A stretch of 64,000 nt of DNA from RI-153 sp041391225 (GCA_041391225.1 JAWKOL010000032.1:17702-81701), one strand, 5' to 3'. Numbered from the stretch's first letter, positions 28,314-37,965 are shown. Notes: generated by a model not told the origin, from the letters alone. Made by a program: numbers and translations.

Positions 28314-29297
28314 GAGGAGTTAGACACCCCCTTGGGGTGGAAATGAAAGCACGTTAACAAGAGAAGACATGAAGGGCGCTGTAGAGTGGTTAAGCCGACA
28401 AAACAAAACCATGAACAGGAGGCCCTTCATGTCCACAACAACCATAGCATCGTTTGAGCGAGAGATCCAGGTCGAAGTCATAGACGAAGAAGCCGCTGGT
28501 GACCCGATATGCGGGCGCATTGGCATGGCAGAAAGTGTGGACGTACTTCGATGTAGCGAGTGTATTGTCGGAAAGCGAAATCACCTATGGTCAGGATAGG
28601 GATGCCGCACGAGATATGATGTTCGGCATGAGCCTGGGACGGTTGGTCAACGCCCATTCGGGTAGACGAATCGCCCAACGCTTTGGTGGTGAAGCGAGTC
28701 AAGAAGGGATGGAGCGAGATGAGTTGCTGGCTGAGTTGGTTGAAGAACCGTTTAGTCAGCGGCAGTTGTCTCGCTTTATGAACACGAAACGGTATGATTG
28801 GGAACGCTTCAACTATGTCCGGCTGCAACGTTACAGACGATTCCAGGCTATGCACCCGATAGAAGGGAATGCTGATTTTGATGATCTTCCGTTAGCGAAG
28901 CCGTATGCAAGAACGGAATACCTGCAACCGGTGTGGGACAACAATCTCAAGCGGACGGTCACGGGGTACAGCGCCGTGCACCTGCGCTACCCTCACCCGC
29001 ACCGACGGGACCAGGCGCTACAATGTCACCTGGCCACTGCTCTCCTGCGTTCCACCTTGTTTGCGCGCTTGCCCGTTTTGCACAGGATGAATACGAGTTC
29101 TCGCCCGAACAACTCATTCATCATGTGATCGGACACGTCTCATCCATTCACATTGATGGTTCTGGCACCTTTTGCATTCAGTTGCCACCTTGGTTCCCTG
29201 CTCTCCATTGCCTTCGCTTTCGGCACAGACCAAGGCTATGGTTGTTCTCTTGTTAATGTGCTTTTACATCCCCTCTATTGGGGGTGTCTAACTCCTC
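28314..29297. mobile_element. Insertion sequence remnant, IS4/IS701-like, with about 50-bp terminal inverted repeats
   Basis: GAGGAGTTAGACACCCCC opens the element at 28314 and its complement closes it at 29297. Imperfect similarity extends about 50 bp inward on each side (to GCACxTTAACAAGAGAA). The 984-bp span is short for a DDE transposase element and holds only an N-terminal transposase piece, so it is internally deleted. No clear target duplication was seen. It inserted just after the stop codon of the giant gene at 29315, leaving that gene intact. Confidence 0.8.
28429..29070 (+). pseudogene. Truncated, frameshifted DDE transposase
   Basis: Begins MSTTTIASFEREIQVEVIDEE, shifts near 28490 to LVTRYAGALAWQKVWTYFD, and runs through a helical DNA-binding region to HPIEGNADFDDLPLAKPYAR. 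This resembles the first catalytic-Asp region of IS4/IS701 transposases (DDTPxxKP-like). After YLQPVWDNNLKRTVTGYSAV a further shift near 28990 gives THPDGTRRYNVTWPLL. The remaining two catalytic acids are absent, so it cannot be active. Family assignment is tentative. Confidence 0.7.
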
Positions 29298-29314
29298 TCG
29301 CAACACGCATCACT

Positions 29315-32300
29315 CTACTCCCTCCCCACCTGCGGCAGATAGACCTTCCCCGCCTCCACCGGCGCTTGTTCCACCTCCCGCGCGGTGACACTCCCGTGCG
29401 CCACATTCGGCAAGTAGACCGTGACACCACCGCCCACCTGCCCCACGTCGACGAGGACACTCGCGCTGCGGATGCCGCCGTTGCCGTCGCTGACGGTGTA
29501 GATGAAGCTGTCTTGCCCGTTGAAGCCGGCGTTGGGCGTGTAGCGGATCTGCGCTCCTTCGATGCGAGCTGTACCGTGGGCCGGGGTGCTGACACTGGTG
29601 ATGGTCAACGATTGGCCGTCGGGATCGCTGTCGTTGCTGAGCACGTCGATGAGGACAGACTCACCCGCGCCCGTTTTGGCTGTGTCGCCGGTCACCTGCG
29701 GGGACGCGTTGCCCGGTGCATCGATGTTGACCTCTTGGTTCGTGCGCCGCGTGGCGATGAAGCGTCCTTGCGCCAGGATGGGCGACGCGCCCAGGCCGCG
29801 CAATTCTTCCTCGTACGTCCCCTGCAGCACGTCGCCGTCCTCGCTCACATCGCCGCTGAGACGGATGATGCGTGTCACGGGCAGGCCGTTGGCGTCGTGC
29901 GTGAAGGCGGACGACGCCAGGCTGAACGACGTGACCACGCCGCCGCTTTCCACGAAACTGCCCGTCATCGCCACCGGCTGCGTCACCACCGGCGTACAGG
30001 ACGGACACAGCGAGGCCGTCAGCGCGCCGTTGGTGCGGGTGATGGTGAAGCCCAGGTCAATCGCGCCCAGGTTGGCCGGAGACCGCAGCGCGAAGTTGCC
30101 CTCGTACAGCCCACCGATCGGACCGTCCACCGATTCGTCGGCAGCGATAGACCGCGGGGCGACGGCGTCGGCGCTGCCAATCGGCACGGCGCGGAACTCG
30201 GCCTGGATGGCGTCGAGTTCGGCCTGCACCGAGGACAGACGGCGCTGCGCCTCGGCGGCGTCGATCTCGCTGTTGAAGAGCGCCACACGGCCAGCCGACC
30301 ACGTTTCGACCACCTCTCGCGCCGTCCCCTGCACGGGGTAGGCGAGCATATCCACTTCGAGGACGATGTCGCGGATCTGCGCCAGTTGTAGGTTGCGCTC
30401 CGTCCCCGCGGATAGGTTGATCTCCAGGCGCCAGTCGGTGGCCGCGCCGCTCAACCCGCTGAGGAAGTCGATGGGGAAGCCGCCGCTGTTGTTGATGTCG
30501 GCGTTGAGCACAGCCGTGGTGGTGCCGTCCTGTGGGAAGCCCTGCGGGATGCTCTGGCCGATCACCGCCGTGGGGCCAGGGTTGTACTGCACGATCTCTA
30601 CGTCGGTGCGGCGCGGACCGATCTGGCGACGGTAGTTGCTGACGCCGCTGTGGGTCAACCGCACCTGTACGCTGCTGCCCGGGTAGTTGCTCTGCTCGGT
30701 GATCAGGTTGATCCCCACACCCTGGCAACCGCTGCCGCAGCCTGGATCGGTGGTGTTCACCGGCGCGATGCGCTGATTCCACAGGATGCGCGACGGATCG
30801 ATCTGCTCCATCGTCGTGGGGAAGTTGAGCAGCAGCAGCCGCGTGGTGCCAGTGCTGTCGCCGGTGACGTCGCGGTTGGTGGTGACCATGCCGCGCAGGT
30901 TTTGCTGGAGCAGACAGGTGCGCAGCGTGCTGATTTCGTTGATCACACCGCTACAGCCGGCCACGTCCGTGGGCCAGTTGGCCGCGGACGGGGCCACGGT
31001 GTACGGCAGCAGCCCGTTGAGCCGTTCGTTGGTCAGCCCCAGTATGTCCAGCGCGTAGGACAGGTTGCGCGGGGCGCGCAGCGGGCTGGGCAGGGCGATG
31101 TTGATGTCGTCCAACTTTTGCAAGAAGTCGCGGATGTGCTGCGCGGTGCGCGCCCGGTAGAGATCGCCGTAGGGGATCAGCGGCTGGTAGCCGTTGCTGG
31201 GATCGAGCGCGCCCAGCAGCTTGTAGTCCAGCGCCCGCGCCGTAAGGTAGGCGTAGTGCTTGGCCCGGTTCAGCGCCAGATCGGCCTCTCGGGCAGTGTC
31301 CTCGCGGATGATGCGGTAGGCCGGGTTGTTGATGAACTCCACGTAATCGCTCTCGGCGCGTTGACGTTGGCTGAGCAGCGACCGGTAGCGGTCGATGAGC
31401 AGATTGCGCTCGGCGATGACACGGTTGAGCTTCGCCACCGCGATCTCGTACTCGATGAGCAGGTCGGACTGTTGCAGCAGCAGGCGTTGCACTTCCGCCG
31501 CGCTGTTGACGCCTTCGATGCGGGCGTTGCGTTCGGCGCGGCGCAGATCCTGCATGCCTTCGAGCTTGGCGATCTCCTCGGCCTGCGGGTTCCACGTCTC
31601 GGTGACGGTTTCGAGTTTGTAGTCCTCGGTGTCGATGCCGGCCAGTGTGCCGATGTTGTCGAAAATGTTGTCGATGTTGCCCTGGCAGCCGTCGCCCAGC
31701 GCGCCCAGCGTCGCCCCGCTGAGGATGCACGAGAACGCGTCCTTGCCGAAGTCGAGCCAGTACGCGCCGCCGGTGGGGTTGCTGGGATCGTTGTTGGGAT
31801 CGTCGTAGATCTTGTCGCTTTCGGCCACGGTGGTGATCTTCTGGTAGCCTTCGAGCTTGGCAATGGACAGCTGCAGTGCGTTGATCTCTGTAGCCGCACC
31901 GCGGATCTCCAAGATCACCCGCGCTGAACGGTTTTCCTCGATGGCGATGAGTTTGGGGATCGCCGCCGCCCGCTGCCAGGCCAACGCCACCGCTTCGTTG
32001 GCGGCTTCGAGATCCTGGTAGTTGATGGCCATCTTGCCGCTGTTGCAGGGCAGGTAGGTGGGCGCGTTGGCGCTGCCGCACAGCGTGGAAAGTTCATCGT
32101 TGTAGCTCTGGCGCAGTTGATAGAGTTCGCCGGTGGGATCTTGCAACACCTGGCCGTTCTGATCGAAGTCGCGCTGCGCCTGCCCTGCCGCCTGTTCTTT
32201 GCCGTCGAGATCGACGAGGATGCCGCCGCCGCCGGTGGTGAGCATGCGCTGGTGCAGGTCCTCGTAGGACGCCAGCGGCACGTAGCCAGGATCGTAGCCC

Positions 32301-35300
32301 AGCGGGTTGGCCGCGGCGCGGATCGATTCGGCCATCTGCAAGATGCGCCCCAGGTTCGAGACGAGATCCGGCCCGCCGTAGTCGAGGAAGATCTGCCGCG
32401 CCTCGTCCGTCTCCGTGGATGGGTTGTCGAAGTCCACCACGGCGTCGGCGAAGGCGGTGGCCTGCACGTAGAGCGCGCTGTAGCCGTCGGCCAGCAGCGC
32501 CAGGATGGCGTCGGTGTCGGCGGCGTCCTCGGCCAGCAGGCGTTGACGTTGGGCAATTTCGAGCAGCGCCGACGACTGCCGCTCGGCAGCGATGGCCAGC
32601 GTTTCCAGATCCTTGGGCGTGAGCGCGTCACCTGCCGCGCCAGCTGCGGTCTTCTGCAAGACGGCAGCGGCAAAGCCGAACTGCTGCTGCGCCTTTTGAA
32701 GCTGCGCGATCTCGTTGTTCAAAATCGCCGCCGCCGACTGCCCGGGTTGTGCTACGTTGTAACGCAGGGCGTCGACCATGAACTCGCCGCCGTAGATCAT
32801 GGGGATGGCGGCCAGTTCGCGTGCCGTGTCCACGGTGCCGGAGATGGCGACGGTGTGCAGCGGCGCAGTGATCTGCTGCCCGCCGACGGAGACCGTCACC
32901 GTGGGGTTGGCGGCGGCGATCATGGCGGCGTAGTTGGCCTGCGCCTGCGCCAGGACGTTGTGAACGTCCCACGAGGCGAACTGGCTGAGGCTGTTGCCGT
33001 TGCCGCCGCTCGTCCACCGATCACAGCGTTCGCCGCTGACCAGGCCGTCGGGGTTATCGCAGAAGCGGTAGAAGAGACGCCCGTCGCTGTACGACTGGTA
33101 ATCTTTGGTGATGTCGTCCAGCGTGGTGATCTTGCCCTCGGCGGGGCGGGTGAGTTCTTCCGTGCGGAAGGCATGGCCGATGGGCGTCAGCGTCTGGTTC
33201 CAGTTGAAAAGGTTGGCCCACACCGAGACGTAACCGGCCATTTCGGCCTTGGTCACCTCCACCGCGCCGATGTCGCAGATGTTGGGCGGGGTGATGAACG
33301 AGAGGTAGTTGCCCTGGGTGTCTTTGAGCAGATCCTGGTCTGGGAGCATCGATTGGGCGCGTTGGACGCCGCGTGGATCCGTCCCCGCGCAGGAAGGACC
33401 GGCGTCGATGGCCGCGCTGCCGTCCAGCGGGAGGTGGGTGAGGACACCGCCACCGTTGTCCTGAAGCGGGCCGAGTTTGGCATCTGCGTTGGCGAGCGAG
33501 TTGTTGCCCGCCGCAAAGCCGCAGCTATCGTCGCTGCTCAGGTTGTAGCCTTCGCTAGTGATCGTCCCCACACAGTCTGGGCTGTCCACGCTAGCGGCGA
33601 AGATGGTGTAGCCGGTGGTGAGGCTGCCTGCGTAGTTGTACGCCGCAGCGCCGCGATTGCTCGTCAGTGTGCTGGTGCGGATGACGGTGGCCCCGCCCGC
33701 AGTGAAGACGCCCGCACCCTGGTCCGCGGCATTGTCGCTGAAAGTGGTGTTGACGATGACGGCGGACTCTTCGGTGAAGACGCCGCCGCCCAGTCCCTGG
33801 CCACTGCCGCCGCGACGGTTGCCGAAGGCGCTGATGCCGCCGCTGCCGCCGGTTGCGGTATTGCTGTAGACGGTGCTGTTGAAGAGGATTAGCTCGCCGT
33901 GGTTGGCAATGCCGCCGCCGAAACCCGCGCCGCCGCCACCACCACCTGCGCCGCTGCTGTCTCCTATGCTACCTGCCCCACCGCCAAGACCGCCCGCGCC
34001 GCCAGATCCGCCGACGCCGCCATCGGTCTTGCCGCCTGCTGCGCCGCCGCCACCGCCCAATCCACCTGCGCCGCCGTCGCCCGGGCGGCCCCGGAAGCCA
34101 CTACCGCCGCCGCCGCCGCTGAAGATGCCACCGTTGCCACCGGCGCCGCCGTCCACGCCGCCGAAGCCGCCTGTGGTCCCACCGCCGAGGCCACCGTCGC
34201 CGACAAATTCGCCGCCATTGCTGTAGCCGCGTCCACCCGCGCCGCCCACAACTTCGTTGAAGCGTAGCGTGCTTGCCGTGATCGAAAGGTAGGCATCGTC
34301 GCCGTTGTAGATGGCGCCGCCCACGCCTGCACAGCCGCCGCCACCGCCGCCCGCGCCGGTGAGGCCGCCTGGTAGCCCAGCGCCGCCCATGGCGCGGTTG
34401 CGCTCGAAGACGGTCCCTTCGTCTACGGTGACGCGGCCGCTGCCGTCGTTCATGATCGCGCCGCCGTAGACGGCGCTGTTGCTGTAGACGGTGCTGCCCG
34501 TCAACGTGACGACGCCGGTGTTGTAGAGCGCGCCGCCCTGGGTGATGCCGGCCATGCCAGCGCCGCCGGCGCGGTTGGGGGATCCGGTATAGCCGGTGGC
34601 GCCGTTGCTCGGCGCCGGGCCGGGATTGGTGCTGCCGCATCCGCTTAACGACGTGGGCGCGGCGGATCCGCTGCTGCCGCCCGCGCCGCCATTTCCGCCA
34701 GGGCCGCCTGCGCCAGGTTCGCCGCCGCTGCCGGGCGTGGTCACATTTTCGGCCAGCGTGCTGTTGACGATGGAAAGACTGCCACTGTTGGCGATGCCCG
34801 CACCGTAGGCTGCACCGCCGTAGCCGCCCAGCCCCGCTCTGCCGCCAGGACCACCTGTGCCACCGCGCCCTCCGCTGCTGCCCTGGGCCACGTTGCAAAA
34901 CGAGTAGTCGCTGTCGCCGCCGGCGCCGCCGCGACCGCCTGTGCCGCCCTTGCCACCGGTCCCGCCCGTGCCGCCTTTACCGCCAAGCGCTTCGTTGTCG
35001 CGCACGGACACGCTTTCCAGCGCCAGCGCGCCGCCATTGAAGATCCCTGCGCCGAAGGCAGGCCCACCGGTACTGCCGATGGTGCCTGGTCCGCCGTTGC
35101 CGCCGGTGCCGCCGGTGCCGCCCGAAGACGAAGGATCACAGCCGAAGACGTTGCAATCGGCGTCGGTACCGGCCGAGCCGGTGCTGCCGGTGCCGCCCGT
35201 GCCGCCGCTCGTCCCCTGTGCGCCGTTGCCGCCCTGCGCCACGTTGTCGCGCACGGTGACACGCCGCAGCGTCAGATCGCCCTGGTTGTAGACGCCGCCG

Positions 35301-35677
35301 CCCAGCGCCGCCGCGTCCAACAGCCAAAGCGGTGACGAACCCATTGGCGATGGACAGGTCTTCGATGACCACGGTGGCGTACCGCGATCACGAAGACGCG
35401 GTCCGCCGCCGCCGTCGACCAGCGTCTGTCCTTCCGCTGCACCGCGAATGGAGACGCTGCGGTTGATGGTCACATTTTCGGAGTATGTCCCCGCAGCCAG
35501 CGTGATCTCGGCGCAGTTGGCATCGTCCACGGCGGCCTGGAGTGTGGCATAGCCACCGGGCACGGCACAGGACTGCGCCGCCGCCGATGATGCGTTCGCT
35601 AGGAGCGCCAGCAGGCCGATCCTCGCAGCGCAGATGAAGGTGAGCACAGAAAGTGTCCAAAGTCGATGACGTTTCAA
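29315..35677 (-). CDS. Giant secreted Gly-rich beta-helix protein
   Basis: About 2120 residues. The start is TTG 35677 because AAGGAGG lies 7 nt upstream and a signal peptide (LSVLTFICAARIGLLALLA...SSAAAQ) follows at once; the longer frame to 35803 adds nothing recognisable. Order: parallel beta-helix start (ATLQAAVDDANCAEITLAAG), about 500 residues of GG-x-GG repeats like mycobacterial PE_PGRS regions interleaved with PbH1 coils (LTLRRVTVRDN, LSIVNSTLAEN), a choice-of-anchor-Q-like end (SAAIDAGPSCAG...CDIGAVEV), about 800 residues of mostly helical Ala/Gln-rich sequence, beta domains and a cadherin/VCBS-like domain (NDSDPDGQSLTITSV...NGQDSFIYTVSDGNGG). The C-terminus has two YLP motifs (VTVYLPNVAHG, KVYLPQVGRE). 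Codons from about 35310 to 35395 are out of register and give a nonsense stretch. Confidence 0.85.
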   Translation of the reverse strand: MKRHRLWTLSVLTFICAARIGLLALLANASSAAAQSCAVPGGYATLQAAVDDANCAEITLAAGTYSENVTINRSVSIRGAAEGQTLVDGGGGPRLRDRGTPPWSSKTCPSPMGSSPLWLLDAAALGGGVYNQGDLTLRRVTVRDNVAQGGNGAQGTSGGTGGTGSTGSAGTDADCNVFGCDPSSSGGTGGTGGNGGPGTIGSTGGPAFGAGIFNGGALALESVSVRDNEALGGKGGTGGTGGKGGTGGRGGAGGDSDYSFCNVAQGSSGGRGGTGGPGGRAGLGGYGGAAYGAGIANSGSLSIVNSTLAENVTTPGSGGEPGAGGPGGNGGAGGSSGSAAPTSLSGCGSTNPGPAPSNGATGYTGSPNRAGGAGMAGITQGGALYNTGVVTLTGSTVYSNSAVYGGAIMNDGSGRVTVDEGTVFERNRAMGGAGLPGGLTGAGGGGGGCAGVGGAIYNGDDAYLSITASTLRFNEVVGGAGGRGYSNGGEFVGDGGLGGGTTGGFGGVDGGAGGNGGIFSGGGGGSGFRGRPGDGGAGGLGGGGGAAGGKTDGGVGGSGGAGGLGGGAGSIGDSSGAGGGGGGAGFGGGIANHGELILFNSTVYSNTATGGSGGISAFGNRRGGSGQGLGGGVFTEESAVIVNTTFSDNAADQGAGVFTAGGATVIRTSTLTSNRGAAAYNYAGSLTTGYTIFAASVDSPDCVGTITSEGYNLSSDDSCGFAAGNNSLANADAKLGPLQDNGGGVLTHLPLDGSAAIDAGPSCAGTDPRGVQRAQSMLPDQDLLKDTQGNYLSFITPPNICDIGAVEVTKAEMAGYVSVWANLFNWNQTLTPIGHAFRTEELTRPAEGKITTLDDITKDYQSYSDGRLFYRFCDNPDGLVSGERCDRWTSGGNGNSLSQFASWDVHNVLAQAQANYAAMIAAANPTVTVSVGGQQITAPLHTVAISGTVDTARELAAIPMIYGGEFMVDALRYNVAQPGQSAAAILNNEIAQLQKAQQQFGFAAAVLQKTAAGAAGDALTPKDLETLAIAAERQSSALLEIAQRQRLLAEDAADTDAILALLADGYSALYVQATAFADAVVDFDNPSTETDEARQIFLDYGGPDLVSNLGRILQMAESIRAAANPLGYDPGYVPLASYEDLHQRMLTTGGGGILVDLDGKEQAAGQAQRDFDQNGQVLQDPTGELYQLRQSYNDELSTLCGSANAPTYLPCNSGKMAINYQDLEAANEAVALAWQRAAAIPKLIAIEENRSARVILEIRGAATEINALQLSIAKLEGYQKITTVAESDKIYDDPNNDPSNPTGGAYWLDFGKDAFSCILSGATLGALGDGCQGNIDNIFDNIGTLAGIDTEDYKLETVTETWNPQAEEIAKLEGMQDLRRAERNARIEGVNSAAEVQRLLLQQSDLLIEYEIAVAKLNRVIAERNLLIDRYRSLLSQRQRAESDYVEFINNPAYRIIREDTAREADLALNRAKHYAYLTARALDYKLLGALDPSNGYQPLIPYGDLYRARTAQHIRDFLQKLDDINIALPSPLRAPRNLSYALDILGLTNERLNGLLPYTVAPSAANWPTDVAGCSGVINEISTLRTCLLQQNLRGMVTTNRDVTGDSTGTTRLLLLNFPTTMEQIDPSRILWNQRIAPVNTTDPGCGSGCQGVGINLITEQSNYPGSSVQVRLTHSGVSNYRRQIGPRRTDVEIVQYNPGPTAVIGQSIPQGFPQDGTTTAVLNADINNSGGFPIDFLSGLSGAATDWRLEINLSAGTERNLQLAQIRDIVLEVDMLAYPVQGTAREVVETWSAGRVALFNSEIDAAEAQRRLSSVQAELDAIQAEFRAVPIGSADAVAPRSIAADESVDGPIGGLYEGNFALRSPANLGAIDLGFTITRTNGALTASLCPSCTPVVTQPVAMTGSFVESGGVVTSFSLASSAFTHDANGLPVTRIIRLSGDVSEDGDVLQGTYEEELRGLGASPILAQGRFIATRRTNQEVNIDAPGNASPQVTGDTAKTGAGESVLIDVLSNDSDPDGQSLTITSVSTPAHGTARIEGAQIRYTPNAGFNGQDSFIYTVSDGNGGIRSASVLVDVGQVGGGVTVYLPNVAHGSVTAREVEQAPVEAGKVYLPQVGRE

Positions 35678-35847
35678 AGGAGATCCTCCTTCTTCAGGAA
35701 GCACGTGTGGTTGGTGTCTGCGGGAGAGGATACGCGGGGAGCGTGACTGGAACGTGACTGGGAGGGCGTGAGCGCCTGAACTATTCTCACAGCGTGGCTT
35801 CATTTGATACCCGGAACGGCTGGGTGTATCAGGGTTGGGGCAGGCCT

Positions 35848-35921
35848 AAGTGCCGGGACTTTCGCTGCAGCGAGCCGGGGTTTTCGTTTTCGCCACGTCC
35901 ATCGTGAAGTCCCCGGCACTT
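35848..35921. repeat. AAGTGCCGGGGACTT palindrome, copy 1
   Basis: AAGTGCCGGGACTT (35848-35861) and AAGTCCCCGGCACTT (35907-35921) form the arms. The loop resembles the reverse complement of the loop in the copy at 44389-44467. A compact perfect version lies inside a gene at 62953-62988. The rest of 35678-36041 carries no gene and should hold the promoters of both flanking genes. Confidence 0.85.
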
Positions 35922-36041
35922 TCGCCACAAGAATGAAATACACCCGAAACGGCTGACCCCTTTGACGCGCCGCGTTGTGATGTGCTATGATCGACATCAT
36001 CACCCCTGCAAAATCCCTTACCCAGAATTGAATTGGACGCC

Positions 36042-36626
36042 ATGCCGCTGATCAAACGCTACCCCAACCGCAAGCTCTACGACACCGAGGCCAAGCAGTA
36101 CGTCACCCTGGAGCAGATCGCCGAGCTGATCCGCGCCGGACAGGACGTGCAGGTGATCGATCACGAATCGGGCGAGGATCTGACGTCTTTGACACTGAGC
36201 CAGGTGATCCTCGATCTGGAGAAGCGCCAATCGGGCTTCTTGCCCAGCTCGCTGATGACAAGCCTGATCCGCAGCGGCGGCGAAACCGTGGAATCGGTGT
36301 TGCGCCTCGTGCAAGGGTCGATTCCCCTCGGCGCCACCATGATCGAAGACAAGATCAACCGCCTGGTGTCGTCGGGCGTCCTCTCGCACGAGCAGGCGCA
36401 CAGCGTCGCCAATGCGCTGCAATCGGGCGCCGGCCTAGCCGCGGTGGACGACAACGTGGCCGCGTTGCTCAATCGGCTCAACATCCCCACCAGCCGTGAT
36501 CTCGACGATCTGCGCCAGAAGTTGGCATCGCTCAACGCCCAACTGGACGCGTTGACCACCGATTCCACGCCTGACCCTGCGTCTGCTTCTACGCATCCCA
36601 CCGAGGACAACGACAACCCGGCCTGA
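36042..36626 (+). CDS. PHA/PHB accumulation regulator-type DNA-binding protein
   Basis: 194 residues from ATG 36042. The N-terminal 60 residues (LIKRYPNRKLYDTEAKQYVTL, then IAELIRAGQDVQVIDHESGEDLT) match the PhaR/PHB_acc_N domain, which binds DNA and polyhydroxyalkanoate granules in proteobacteria. The rest is helical and family-unspecific (LSQVILDLEKRQSGFLP, SHEQAHSVANALQ), with a disordered acidic tail. It lies 16 nt upstream of a patatin gene in an apparent operon. No PHA synthase or phasin is in the window, so a PHA role is suggestive only. Confidence 0.85.
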   Translation: MPLIKRYPNRKLYDTEAKQYVTLEQIAELIRAGQDVQVIDHESGEDLTSLTLSQVILDLEKRQSGFLPSSLMTSLIRSGGETVESVLRLVQGSIPLGATMIEDKINRLVSSGVLSHEQAHSVANALQSGAGLAAVDDNVAALLNRLNIPTSRDLDDLRQKLASLNAQLDALTTDSTPDPASASTHPTEDNDNPA

Positions 36627-36642
36627 CCCACGGTGCAACCCA

Positions 36643-37962
36643 ATGACCCGCAACCCCACAGATTTCAACGACGAAAACTTCTCGGTCCTCTTCTCCGGTG
36701 AAACGGGGACGCCGCCTATGCGGCGGAGTGGACAGGGCAAGGCCGCGCTCGTGCTGGCCGGTGGGGGCATCACCGGCGCGGTCTACGAGATTGGCGCGCT
36801 GCGCGCCGTCAACGATATGCTCGTCGACCGCACCGTCAACGATTTCGACATCTACGTCGGCACCAGCGCCGGCAGCCTGGTGGCGGGAATGCTCGCCAAC
36901 GGCCTCACCCCCGACGAGATGATGCGGTCCATCGACAACACCCACCCCGAGATCCGCGGCATCCGCGCCGACGAAATTTTCCAAAGCAACTTGCTGGAAT
37001 TTGTGCAACGCCTCACACGGCTGCCCCGCACCCTGTTGCGCAGCGGGCGCCACGCGCTGACGAGCCTGGGCGAACGTTCTATGGCCAGCCTTCTCTGGGA
37101 ATTCGCCGATCTGCTGCCCACGGGGATCTACAGTGGATCGGCGCTGGAACGCTACGTCCAAGATCTGCTCACACAGCCGGGTCGCGTCAATCGTTTCGAC
37201 TTCCTCGACCGCGAGTTGTACATCATCGCCACCGATCTCGATTCGGGTGAGCGTGCCGTCTTCGGCAAGGGTGGCAAGGGGATCGTACCCATCAGCAAAG
37301 CCGTGGCCGCCAGCAGCGCCATCCCTGTCATCTACAAACCCGTGCGCATCTACGGGCGCGAATACGTCGACGGCAGCCTGCGCGGCACCGCCAGCCTCGA
37401 TCTGGCCGTGGAAGCCGGCGCCGATCTCGTCGTGTGCATCAATCCGTTGGTGCCGCTGGACGCCCAACAACTCTACCCCGAAGACGAGCACATCGGCGAC
37501 GAAGGCATGAAGACCATCGTCAACCAGGTGGTGCGCATCCTCATGCACGCGGGTCTGCGCTACCATATCAAGAGTCTGCGCCGCCACTACCCCGACGTCG
37601 ATTTCATCCTCATCGAGCCACAACCCGATGATCAGAAGATGTTCGCCTACGATCTGATGGACTACGGCAGTCGGCTGCGCGCCGCCCAACACGGCTTCGA
37701 ATCGGTGACCACCGGCCTGATGGAACACTACAGCTACTTCCGCGACGTCCTGGCACGGCACGACATCGAGTTGACGCACACCCGCGTTGAAGCGGAACTG
37801 CGCCAGCTTCAGCAGAACGGATACAACGTCGGCGCCATCTTTGCGCCGCCGTCAACCACCGCGGGCGTGTCCTCCGAAGCGTCTTTCGCCACGCTGGAAC
37901 GGAATCTGCAGCGGCTGTCGAAGCTGCTGGATGATAATCCTCCCTCCTCACACACAAGATGA
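36643..37962 (+). CDS. Patatin-like phospholipase (RssA family)
   Basis: 439 residues. The oxyanion loop GGGITG (41-45 region), the nucleophile Ser75 in GTSAGS and the catalytic Asp in YVDGSLRGTASLD make a complete patatin Ser-Asp dyad. AASSAIPVIYKPV lies between, as in RssA/YlbK proteins. No signal peptide or membrane segment is visible. The last 60 residues are a linker and a Ser-rich tail. It is operon-linked to the PHA-regulator-like gene, so an intracellular lipid or PHA depolymerase role is plausible but unproven. Confidence 0.92.
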   Translation: MTRNPTDFNDENFSVLFSGETGTPPMRRSGQGKAALVLAGGGITGAVYEIGALRAVNDMLVDRTVNDFDIYVGTSAGSLVAGMLANGLTPDEMMRSIDNTHPEIRGIRADEIFQSNLLEFVQRLTRLPRTLLRSGRHALTSLGERSMASLLWEFADLLPTGIYSGSALERYVQDLLTQPGRVNRFDFLDRELYIIATDLDSGERAVFGKGGKGIVPISKAVAASSAIPVIYKPVRIYGREYVDGSLRGTASLDLAVEAGADLVVCINPLVPLDAQQLYPEDEHIGDEGMKTIVNQVVRILMHAGLRYHIKSLRRHYPDVDFILIEPQPDDQKMFAYDLMDYGSRLRAAQHGFESVTTGLMEHYSYFRDVLARHDIELTHTRVEAELRQLQQNGYNVGAIFAPPSTTAGVSSEASFATLERNLQRLSKLLDDNPPSSHTR

Positions 37963-37965
37963 CAG

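Noticed and set aside
32117..33892. 591-codon plus-strand frame inside the giant gene.
   Set aside because: Composition is Val/Ala/Gly/Arg without domains and is explained as the complement of the giant gene's third-position bias.
33870..35270. Tandem GGCGG/CCGCC repeats that could be mistaken for a CRISPR or satellite array.
   Set aside because: The periodicity is that of Gly-Gly-x codons in an open frame, with no fixed repeat-spacer structure.
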